Of a stretch of 28,596 nucleotides of DNA, positions 21,499 to 28,336 are shown one piece after another. The notes below the pieces were generated by a model, which saw only the letters and a list, made by a program, of their open reading frames with translations, made no database searches and had not been told where the DNA came from. The DNA comes from Sysuimicrobium calidum (lineage in GTDB: Bacteria; Sysuimicrobiota; Sysuimicrobiia; Sysuimicrobiales; Sysuimicrobiaceae). Position numbers and translations under genes: made by a program. How positions within the stretch are numbered: the first letter of the stretch is position 1; the number at the start of each line of letters is the position of its first letter. The DNA lies in NCBI GenBank assembly GCA_031459935.1, contig JAVKHN010000024.1, positions 1-28,596 on the forward strand, written 5' to 3'.

Positions 21499-22282
21499 GT
21501 ACAGGGGTCGGGTCCCGGGCTTGGCGTTCGTGCTCCTGGCCCTGGGAGGATTCGCCCTCAGCACCTACCTGTGGCTCGGCACCGGCGGGACGGAGCTGCG
21601 GCTCTGCCCTGCCGGGAGCGGTTGCCAGGTGGTGCAGTCCAGCCGCTACGCGTCCCTATGGGGGATCCCCCTCCCCGTGTACGGGATGGCCTACTACGGC
21701 ACGCTCCTGGGGCTTTGGACGGGGACGTTCGGGCCGGAACGGCGGTGGGTCCTGAGCCTCCCCCTCACGGGTGCGGGCGCCGGAGCGAGCCTGGTGTTTC
21801 TGGGGGTGCAGCGGTTTGTGCTCGGGACGTTCTGCGCCCTGTGCGTGTTGAGCGCGGGGATCTCCTTCGCGCTGCTTGCACTCGCGTGGACGCAAGGAGA
21901 CCCTTCCCGCCGTTGGCTTGGGGTCGGGGTTCCCCTGGTTCTCAGCATGGCTTTTGTGACAGGCGGGTACGCGGTGACGGGGCGCCGCCTCGCCGCGGAC
22001 GCCTATGCGGAGGGGCTCGCAAAGCACCTCGCCCGCGCCGGGGCCGTGTTCTACGGAGCCTACTGGTGCCCGCACTGCGCAGAGCAGAAACGCCTGTTCG
22101 GCCAGGCGGCCCGCCACCTCCCCTACGTGGAGTGCGACCCGCGCTCACCGGAAGGGAATCCCCGGGCATGTGAGGCCGCGGGGGTGCGCGCCTATCCTAC
22201 CTGGATCATCCAGGGCCGCCGGTACGAGGGCGTTCTCACGCTGGAAGAACTGGCGCGGCTTTCGGGGTATCCGCCGCCGTGA
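21479..22282 (+). CDS. VKOR-thioredoxin fusion, disulfide-forming membrane protein
   Basis: 267 residues. The VKOR domain (about 12-140) has four membrane segments, the active CALC pair (Cys119, Cys122) and the loop Cys43 and Cys49 (LCPAGSGCQ), with SSRYASLWGIPLPVYGM typical of bacterial VKOR. A further membrane segment (about 147-165) leads to a thioredoxin-like domain with YWCPHC (Cys197, Cys200) and the cis-Pro segment AYPTWI. Such proteins oxidise exported thiols using quinone, replacing DsbB/DsbA in many Gram-positive and cyanobacterial lineages. Lying between PCuAC and a CopC-like gene, it may control the redox state of the CxxxC of SCO or supply disulfides to the copper proteins. The TGA overlaps the next GTG. 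Confidence 0.93.
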   Translation: MGTSTDKYRGRVPGLAFVLLALGGFALSTYLWLGTGGTELRLCPAGSGCQVVQSSRYASLWGIPLPVYGMAYYGTLLGLWTGTFGPERRWVLSLPLTGAGAGASLVFLGVQRFVLGTFCALCVLSAGISFALLALAWTQGDPSRRWLGVGVPLVLSMAFVTGGYAVTGRRLAADAYAEGLAKHLARAGAVFYGAYWCPHCAEQKRLFGQAARHLPYVECDPRSPEGNPRACEAAGVRAYPTWIIQGRRYEGVLTLEELARLSGYPPP

Positions 22283-23292
22283 GAAGGGCGGTTCTGTCCT
22301 TCCTCTGGCTGGCTCTCGGGTTTGGGCTCGTGCTGGAGCCCGCCTGGGCCCAAGTGCGGTGCCTGACCTCCTTTCCCGCACCCGGAGCCTCCTACGGGGT
22401 TCCCCCGGATCGGGTGATCCTGTGGATGAGCGAGCCCGTGGATCCGCAGCTGAGCTCCTTTGGGGTGGCCTCCCGGGACGGCCGGAGGTTTGAGGGCCCG
22501 GTGCGGGTCTCTGCGGACGGGCGGCGGGTGGAGGTGGCTCTGCGGCCACTCGAGCGTGGGGTGTACCTCGTGATCTATCGGGCCGCTTCTGCGGTGGGTG
22601 GTCACGTGAGCACGGGGTTTTTCCTCTTCGGGGTAGGGGAGTCTGTTCCCGCGCCCCACCTCTCGTGGGGGGTGCGGATCGCCCGCTGGGTGGGGGCCGG
22701 AAGCGCGGTGCTCGCCGCGGCGTGGGGCGCTCCCGCTCTGGCGGTGGCGGCGGTAGCGGCCGCGGTCGCGGAGTGGGTTCAGGTCTCCGGTGGGCTTTTG
22801 GGGGCCTCCCTTTTCTCCCTGTGGCGGGCGGGATTGATCTGGCCGCTGGTGGGCGGGACACAGGCGGGGTGGGGCCTAATGCTCTCCGCCCCCGTGGCTG
22901 CGGTGTGGCTGCTGCCCCGCCGCGGGCTGGCATTCCTCCTGCGGGCCGCGGCCTCCGTGGGGATCGGGTTCGTGGCGGCCCTGGTGGCCCTGGCGGGCGG
23001 TCCCCTGGAGTTCCTGGGCTCCGCTCACGCGGCGGTGCTCTTCCTCATGATGGCGGTGTACGCGGTGGGGGGCCTCGTGGCCCTAGCGGTGGTGGGGGCG
23101 GCCGGGATCCGCCTTCCGGAGCCCGGCTGGTCCACTCCGGTGCTCGGAGCCCTGCTCCTGGCTGCCTCAGCCCTGCGCCTCGCTGACTCCCTCTGGGAGT
23201 TCCTGGGAGCCTGGGTGGGATTGGGGGCGCTTGCGGCCCTTCTCCGCATCGGGTCCCGACCCGAGCCTAAAGATCGGGTCGGGACCCGATAG
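22279..23292 (+). CDS. CopC/CopD-like copper resistance membrane protein
   Basis: 337 residues from GTG 22279 (GTGA overlap). Signal peptide ends AWA|Q (residue 24). Residues 25-118 follow the CopC pattern (SFPAPGASYGVPPDRVILWM, then SEPVDPQ, then VALRPLERGVYLVIYRAASA), and residues 130-325 form six or seven membrane segments as in CopD. Of the CopC copper-brace ligands only His109 (GGHVSTG) is apparent; the N-terminal His is absent (mature start QVRC, with Cys28) and the Asp of the D-x-H pair is missing. A role in copper uptake or handling is likely from family and neighbours, but copper binding may differ from classical CopC. The 3' end lies in a long hairpin. Confidence 0.83.
   Translation: MRRAVLSFLWLALGFGLVLEPAWAQVRCLTSFPAPGASYGVPPDRVILWMSEPVDPQLSSFGVASRDGRRFEGPVRVSADGRRVEVALRPLERGVYLVIYRAASAVGGHVSTGFFLFGVGESVPAPHLSWGVRIARWVGAGSAVLAAAWGAPALAVAAVAAAVAEWVQVSGGLLGASLFSLWRAGLIWPLVGGTQAGWGLMLSAPVAAVWLLPRRGLAFLLRAAASVGIGFVAALVALAGGPLEFLGSAHAAVLFLMMAVYAVGGLVALAVVGAAGIRLPEPGWSTPVLGALLLAASALRLADSLWEFLGAWVGLGALAALLRIGSRPEPKDRVGTR
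23248..23290. terminator. Perfect 17-bp hairpin in the last codons of the CopC/CopD-like gene
   Basis: Arms 23248-23264 and 23274-23290 are exact reverse complements with a 9-nt loop. The structure lies inside the coding sequence (stop at 23290-23292) and has no T-run after it. It may end or protect the upstream transcript. Confidence 0.6.
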
Positions 23293-23314
23293 CCGCCGGC
23301 CTTCAAAGTTCGTT

Positions 23315-23320
23315 TACAAT
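23315..23320 (+). promoter_or_regulatory. -10 box (TACAAT) before the cupredoxin-nirK pair
   Basis: TACAAT in an AT-richer patch (GTTTACAATC), about 110 nt before the cupredoxin ATG. With the hairpin at 23248-23290 just upstream it suggests a separate transcript with a long leader. No good -35 found. Confidence 0.4.
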
Positions 23321-23353
23321 CAGTCCGGATACAGTGGATCCTTTGAGTCCATA

Positions 23354-23396
23354 GGCCCGGCGCTCGCGAGGGGCGGGTGGCCGGGCCGAGATTTTT
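23354..23396 (+). terminator. Leader hairpin followed by T5 (possible attenuator)
   Basis: GGCCCGGC (23354-23361) and GCCGGGCC (23380-23387) form an 8-bp stem, followed at 23392-23396 by TTTTT. It lies between the -10 at 23315 and the cupredoxin start, so it could act as an early terminator controlling the cupredoxin-nirK pair, or finish read-through from upstream. Confidence 0.5.
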
Positions 23397-23431
23397 GGGG
23401 GGTAGAGAAACCGAAAGGGAGGTGATGGGAG

Positions 23432-23782
23432 ATGCGCGCGGTGGCGATGCTGGGAGCGGTGGGGCTCATCCTGGCGCTCGGCCTGGGAGGGCTGGCGGGA
23501 ACGGCTCCGGTGTCCGTCAAGGTGATCGCCAAGGAATTCGCGTTCGAACCCAAGGAGATCAAGGTGAAGGCGGGCCAGCCCGTGAAGCTGATCCTGGAGA
23601 ACAAGGGCGTGATCGAGCATGACATCGTGATCGAGAAGCTCAACGCGAAGACCGAGTCCCTGAAGCCAGGGAAGAGCGCGGAGGTGACCTTCACCCCCAA
23701 GACCAGAGGCCGCTACCTCATCTACTGCAGCGTGCCCGGCCACAAGGAGGCGGGCATGACCGGGACCCTGGTGGTGCAGTAA
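23432..23782 (+). CDS. Small secreted cupredoxin (blue copper protein)
   Basis: 116 residues: an export signal (1-24) and one cupredoxin domain. Type 1 copper ligands are His63 (EHDIVIE), Cys99, His104 and Met109 (YCSVPGHKEAGM). The fold segments FAFEPKEIKVKAGQPVKL and GRYLIYC are typical of plastocyanin/sulfocyanin-like small cupredoxins. A near-perfect Shine-Dalgarno (AAAGGGAGGTGAT, 23414-23426) suggests strong translation. It lies 13 nt before the NirK-type gene and is the obvious candidate for its electron donor. Confidence 0.94.
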   Translation: MRAVAMLGAVGLILALGLGGLAGTAPVSVKVIAKEFAFEPKEIKVKAGQPVKLILENKGVIEHDIVIEKLNAKTESLKPGKSAEVTFTPKTRGRYLIYCSVPGHKEAGMTGTLVVQ

Positions 23783-23795
23783 GGGAGGTGAGGCC

Positions 23796-25124
23796 ATGCG
23801 CTTCCTTCATCGGACGCTGCTGGTTCTCGGCGTTGCGGCCCTGGCGGCGGGACTCCTGACGGGTACCCGCCCCGTGCAGGCCGCTACGAAGAAGTTTGAA
23901 CTCGTGGCCACCCGCAAGACCCTCGTGGTGGACGAGGGGGTGGTGTGGCGAGCGTTCACGTGGAACGGTCGGGTACCGGGCCCCCTCCTGATCGTGGAGG
24001 AAGGGGACGAGGTGGAGATCACGGTGCGCAACGCGGACACCATCACCCACGGGCTCTCCATCCACGCGGCCAACACGCAGACGTCCCTGGTGGTGGGCAA
24101 CATCCCCGCAGGGCAAAACCGCACCCTGCGCTTCCGGGCGGACTTCCCGGGGGTGTACATGTACCACTGCGCGCCGGGAGGCCACGGGATCCTGGCCCAC
24201 ACCATGGGCGGGATGTTCGGCATGGTGGTGGTGGAACCCAGGCGGACCAAGTACCGGTTGGAGGAGGAGCTGGGCCGGCCGCCCGACCTGCGGGTGTACG
24301 TGGTGCAGCACGAGGTCTACGCCAGCGGCAGGGACTTCTCGGACGGCCGGGCCCTGTACGTGATGTTCAACGGGTACAACTTCCGGTACGTGAACCAGCC
24401 CATCCCCGCGCGTCCCGGGGACTACGTGCGGTTCTACTACCTGAACGTGGGGCCCAACCTTGTAGCGAGCTTCCACGCGGTGGGCGGCATCTGGGAGTAC
24501 GCCTACGCGGGTGGCAACCCCGCCAACGTCACCCGCGGCCTGCAGACCACCATTGCCGCTCCCACGGACTCCTGGGTGATCGAGTGGCGGGTGCCTGCGG
24601 AGGGCTCTTTCCTGCTGGTCACCCACGCCTTCGGCACCCAGGCCATGAAGGGGGCCGTGGGCGTGCTCAGCGCCAAGAAGGACGCGCCCAGGGTGGGTGT
24701 GGTGCGCCCGGAGGGTCCGAACCTGCCGCTTCCGGCCAGGCCCAAGCGGGTGGTGGACCCCTTCGGGGTGGGCTCCTCGGACCTGGATGTGCCCGTGCGC
24801 ACGCGGCCGGGTGAAGCGGTGTTGGTCCGCATGGTGGGCAACAGCTACTGGCCCAAGGTCCTGGAGGTCCCGGTGGGCACCCGGGTCACGTGGGTGAACG
24901 AGGATGTCTTCGACCTGCTGGAGGGTGAGCGCACGGGGATGCACAACGTGACGGCCCTGCGAGGCCCCACCCGGCTGGCCTCGCCCCTGCTGAAGCACGC
25001 GGACCGGTTCACCTTCCAGGTGAACCGCACCGGGGAGTACGAGTACATCTGCGCCATTCATCCGTACATGCGGGCCCGGCTGCGGGTGTACCGCCCGGGC
25101 GCGGAGGAACTGGCGCGCCGCTAA
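23796..25124 (+). CDS. NirK-type multicopper protein with C-terminal cupredoxin domain
   Basis: 442 residues, signal peptide ending VQA|A near residue 29. Domains 1 and 2 (32-295) follow copper nitrite reductase. Type 1 ligands: His85, Cys125, His135, Met140. Type 2 ligands: His90, His124 and His277 (VTHAF). The second-shell catalytic His is His227 (SFHAVGG). The usual catalytic Asp (Asp98 in Alcaligenes, HNVDFH) is Ser88 here (HGLSIH). A third cupredoxin domain (335-433) carries another type 1 set: His383, Cys419, His422, Met425. Reduction of nitrite to NO is the family reaction, but the Asp change leaves another multicopper activity open. The third domain may pass electrons to the core. GGGAGGTGAG precedes the ATG. 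Confidence 0.88.
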   Translation: MRFLHRTLLVLGVAALAAGLLTGTRPVQAATKKFELVATRKTLVVDEGVVWRAFTWNGRVPGPLLIVEEGDEVEITVRNADTITHGLSIHAANTQTSLVVGNIPAGQNRTLRFRADFPGVYMYHCAPGGHGILAHTMGGMFGMVVVEPRRTKYRLEEELGRPPDLRVYVVQHEVYASGRDFSDGRALYVMFNGYNFRYVNQPIPARPGDYVRFYYLNVGPNLVASFHAVGGIWEYAYAGGNPANVTRGLQTTIAAPTDSWVIEWRVPAEGSFLLVTHAFGTQAMKGAVGVLSAKKDAPRVGVVRPEGPNLPLPARPKRVVDPFGVGSSDLDVPVRTRPGEAVLVRMVGNSYWPKVLEVPVGTRVTWVNEDVFDLLEGERTGMHNVTALRGPTRLASPLLKHADRFTFQVNRTGEYEYICAIHPYMRARLRVYRPGAEELARR

Positions 25125-25140
25125 CGCACAGTGCGGCCGC

Positions 25141-25168
25141 GGCGGGGAGGGCGATCGCCCTCCCCGCC
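25141..25168. terminator. 28-bp perfect palindrome, shared terminator
   Basis: The sequence reads the same on both strands and gives a 12-bp GC-rich stem with GATC at the tip. It lies between the convergent ends of the NirK-type gene (25124) and acnA (25186). No T-run on either side. Confidence 0.75.
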
Positions 25169-25185
25169 TGTGTCTGTGGGAACCC

Positions 25186-27936
25186 TCAGGAAGCGAGTAG
25201 CAGCCGCCGCAGGACCAGGGGCAAAATCCCGCCGTGCCGGTAGTACTCCAGTTCCATGGGGGTGTCGATGCGCGCGATGGCCCGGAACTCCACGGTGGTT
25301 CCGTCCTCCCGGTGGGCCCGTACGGTGACCGTCCCGCCCGGCTGCAGCTGCGGGATCCCCAGGATGTCATACACCTCCCGACCCGTGAGGCCGAGACTCC
25401 GGGTGTTCTGACCCTCCGGGAACTGCAGGGGCAGCACCCCCATCCCCACCAGGTTGGAACGGTGGATGCGCTCGTAGCTCTCCGCGATCACGGCCCGCAC
25501 GCCCAGCAGCATGGGGCCCTTGGCCGCCCAGTCCCGGGAGCTGCCGGTCCCGTACTCCTTTCCAGCGAGGACCAGTAGCGGCACTCCTTCCTCCCGGTAA
25601 CGCATGGCCGCCTCGTAAATGGACAGAAGTTCCCCGCTCGGGAAGTGCACGGTCCAGCCGCCCTCGCGGCCGCCCGCGAGGGCATTGCGCAGCCGGATGT
25701 TGGCGAAGGTTCCCCGCATCATGACCTCGTGGTTGCCCCGCCGGGCGCCGTAGCTGTTGAACTCCGCGGGAGGCACCCCCCGCTCCATCAGGTAGCGGCC
25801 CGCTGGGCTGTCTTTGGGAATGCTGCCCGCGGGCGAGATGTGGTCGGTGGTGACGGAGTCGCCCAGCACCGCCAGCACCCGGGCCCCCCGGATGTCCGCA
25901 AGCGGCCCGGGTTGGGGCGGAAGATCCTGGAAGAAGGGCGGCTCCTGCACGTAGGTGGACTCGGGATCCCAGGTGTACAGGTCGCCCTCCGGCACAGGCA
26001 GCGTCCGCCACGTCTCGTCGCCCGTGAACACGTCCCGGTAGCGCTCCCGGAACAGCTCGGGGCTCACGTGGCGCTCGATGAGCTCCTGCACCTCCCGGGT
26101 GGTGGGCCAGAGGTCCCGCAGGTACACGGGGTTCCCGTTGGGGTCGTAGCCCACGGGATCCCTGGTCAGGTCCACGTCCACGGTACCCGCGAGCGCGAAG
26201 GCCACCACCAGGGGCGGGCTCGCGAGGTACGCGGCCCGCACCAGTGGATGGATGCGCCCCTCGAAGTTGCGGTTGCCGCTCAGTACCGCCGCCACCGCCA
26301 GATCGTGCTCCTGGATGGCCTTTGCGATGGGTTCCGGAAGGGGTCCGCTGTTCCCGATGCAGGTGGTGCACCCATAGCCCACCAGGTGGAACCGCAGAGC
26401 CTCCAGGTACGGCATCAGGCCCGCGCGCCGGAGATACTCCGTGACCACCGCGGATCCCGGGGCCAGGCTCGTCTTCACCGCGGGGTTCACCACCAGCCCC
26501 CGCTCCACGGCCTTCTTGGCCACGAGCCCCGCGGCCAGCATCACGGACGGGTTGCTGGTGTTTGTGCAACTCGTGATGGCCGCGATGACCACACTTCCGT
26601 GCCGCAGCTCCGCGTGCACGCCGTCCAGGCGCACGTCCACGGTCTTGGGCTTCGTGGCCACCGCGGTAGAGGAGTCCGTGGCGGGCCGCCCGCCCTCACT
26701 CTCCAGGCGGCCCACGGCCTCTTCGTTCTTGGCGTTCCCGATGCGGTCTCCGAACGCCGCGTAGAAGCTGCGCCCCACCTCCCGCAGGGGAACCCGGTCC
26801 TGGGGCCGGCGGGGACCGGCCACGCTGGGCTCCAACGTCCCGAGGTCCAGCTCCACCACGTGGTTGTAGGCGGGAGCTGCGCCCGCTTCCCAGAACATCC
26901 CCTGTTCCTTCGCGTAGCGCTCCACCAGGGCTACGTGCTCGGGGTCCCGACCCGTCAGCCGCAGGTAGCGCAGGGTCTCGTCGTCGATGGGGAACAGGGC
27001 CGCGGTGGCCCCGTACTCCGGCGCCATGTTGGCGATGGTGGCCCGGTCCGGCAGGGAGAGGTTGTGCAGGCTGGGGCCGAAGAACTCCACGAACTTATCC
27101 ACCACCCCCACCCTGCGCAGGATCTGGGTCACCGTGAGCACGAGGTCCGTGGCGGTCACTCCTTCTGGGGGGGTGCCGTGCAGCCGGAAGCCCACCACCT
27201 CCGGCGCGGGCAGGTGGATGGGCTGGCCCAGCATCACCGCCTCCGCCTCGATTCCCCCTACCCCCCAGCCCAGCACCCCCAGCCCGTTCACCATAGTGGT
27301 GTGGGAGTCGGTGCCTACCAGGCTGTCTGGGAAGGCCACCCGGTGGCCGTCCTGCTCGCGGATAGCCACCACCGTGGCCAGGTACTCCAGGTTCACCTGG
27401 TGGACGATCCCGGTGCCCGGCGGCACCACCCGGAAGTTCCGGAACGCCTTCTGCGCCCACCGGAGCAGGGCGTAGCGCTCCCGGTTGCGCTCGTACTCCC
27501 GTTCCACGTTGAACCGGAAGGCCAGCGCCGACCCGAAGGCGTCCACCTGCACCGAGTGATCGATCACCAGGTCCACGGGCACCAGAGGGTTGATGTGCTT
27601 CGGGTCACCGCCCAAGCGAGCCATGGCGGACCGCATGGCCGCAAGATCCACCACCGCGGGCACGCCCGTGAAGTCCTGCAGCAGCACTCGGGCTGGCAAG
27701 AAGGGTACCTCCCACCCGGTCGCGCCTGGCCTCCAGCTCGCCAGCCGGCGCACATCTTCCTCCCGGAATGGCTCGCTGCCCGCGTGCCGCAGCACGTTCT
27801 CCAGCAGTACCTTCACGGTGAAGGGGATCCGGTCCAGCGGGAGGGCCAGCTGCCCGTCCAGTGCCGCGAGACGGTAGTACGAAATGCCCACGCCGGGCAG
27901 GACGGCACGCGCACCAAAGGGATCGTGGTGGCTCAA
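25186..27936 (-). CDS. acnA: Aconitate hydratase A
   Basis: 916 residues, normal for AcnA/IRP-type aconitase, which converts citrate to isocitrate in the TCA cycle. The TTG at 27936 is chosen: GTGAGGTGAT (plus-strand 27941-27950) sits at ideal spacing, and the product begins MSHHDPFGARAVLPG as in homologues. The open frame continues 37 codons further without support. The [4Fe-4S] ligands are Cys457 (SCTNTSNPS), Cys523 and Cys526 (GYGCTTCIGNSGPL), with the same spacing as in E. coli AcnA. The substrate loop YGTGSSRDWAAKG is in the C-terminal swivel domain, with SYERIHRSNLVGMGVLPLQF after it. Single gene, convergent with the NirK-type gene. Confidence 0.97.
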   Translation of the reverse strand: MSHHDPFGARAVLPGVGISYYRLAALDGQLALPLDRIPFTVKVLLENVLRHAGSEPFREEDVRRLASWRPGATGWEVPFLPARVLLQDFTGVPAVVDLAAMRSAMARLGGDPKHINPLVPVDLVIDHSVQVDAFGSALAFRFNVEREYERNRERYALLRWAQKAFRNFRVVPPGTGIVHQVNLEYLATVVAIREQDGHRVAFPDSLVGTDSHTTMVNGLGVLGWGVGGIEAEAVMLGQPIHLPAPEVVGFRLHGTPPEGVTATDLVLTVTQILRRVGVVDKFVEFFGPSLHNLSLPDRATIANMAPEYGATAALFPIDDETLRYLRLTGRDPEHVALVERYAKEQGMFWEAGAAPAYNHVVELDLGTLEPSVAGPRRPQDRVPLREVGRSFYAAFGDRIGNAKNEEAVGRLESEGGRPATDSSTAVATKPKTVDVRLDGVHAELRHGSVVIAAITSCTNTSNPSVMLAAGLVAKKAVERGLVVNPAVKTSLAPGSAVVTEYLRRAGLMPYLEALRFHLVGYGCTTCIGNSGPLPEPIAKAIQEHDLAVAAVLSGNRNFEGRIHPLVRAAYLASPPLVVAFALAGTVDVDLTRDPVGYDPNGNPVYLRDLWPTTREVQELIERHVSPELFRERYRDVFTGDETWRTLPVPEGDLYTWDPESTYVQEPPFFQDLPPQPGPLADIRGARVLAVLGDSVTTDHISPAGSIPKDSPAGRYLMERGVPPAEFNSYGARRGNHEVMMRGTFANIRLRNALAGGREGGWTVHFPSGELLSIYEAAMRYREEGVPLLVLAGKEYGTGSSRDWAAKGPMLLGVRAVIAESYERIHRSNLVGMGVLPLQFPEGQNTRSLGLTGREVYDILGIPQLQPGGTVTVRAHREDGTTVEFRAIARIDTPMELEYYRHGGILPLVLRRLLLAS

Positions 27937-27955
27937 GAGAATCACCTCACATCCG

Positions 27956-27961
27956 AGTGTA
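27956..27961 (-). promoter_or_regulatory. -10 box (TACACT) for acnA
   Basis: On the minus strand TACACT lies 19 nt before the TTG start, just upstream of the GTGAGGTGAT ribosome site. Same box sequence as at maf and the copper cluster. No clear -35. Confidence 0.45.
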
Positions 27962-28336
27962 GGGACTGCGGCGAGGTCCGCGTCCCCGTCTATTCTACGC
28001 AGTTCCGGATCGAACCGGCACGCGGCGCGGTCCGGGTCCGCCCGCATCCCGGTGTGCGGAGACCGGGTGCTGGTGCGGCACCGGCAAAATGCTCTGTTTC
28101 CAGAGCGGGCCAGTAACTCCCCAGCCCCTCCTGGCGGCTCTGCGCAAAAACCTCGCCTCCCGACACCGGTTGCTGGCCGAGGACCGCGCGGTGGCCGCGA
28201 GCCACCCCCTGGCCTGCAGGAGGTGCGTGTATACCCTACAGAGTAAGGTAATAACCGGATGTCGACTCAGGTGGTAACCGGATGGCGCTCGGTGCTCCCT
28301 GCCGGTTACGCTGCACGCGGAAAGGAGGCGAGGGCC
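27962..28336. other. Intergenic region between acnA and the FAD oxidoreductase
   Basis: About 375 bp between divergent genes. The part next to acnA holds its promoter. Around 28089-28277 a 62-codon frame on the plus strand exists (MLCFQSGPV and on) with no good ribosome site; I do not call it a gene. From about 28226 the sequence becomes AT-richer, with TATACC (28230-28235), several possible -10 boxes and three TAACCGG motifs ahead of the oxidoreductase. No tRNA or known RNA element was recognised. Confidence 0.5.
28252..28308. repeat. Three TAACCGG motifs upstream of the FAD oxidoreductase
   Basis: TAACCGGATG occurs twice in direct orientation (28252-28261 and 28275-28284, 23 nt apart), and CCGGTTA at 28302-28308 is the same core inverted. 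The cluster ends 28 nt before the start codon and may be a regulator-binding array. Confidence 0.55.

Noticed and set aside
25645..28116. 823-codon open frame on the plus strand opposite acnA
   Set aside because: It is antisense to a clear aconitase, has no recognisable domain, and its openness is explained by the GC-rich codon pattern of acnA.
28089..28277. 62-codon plus-strand frame between acnA and the FAD oxidoreductase
   Set aside because: No ribosome site, and the end runs into the promoter/motif region; the middle has coding-like codons but not enough to call a gene.
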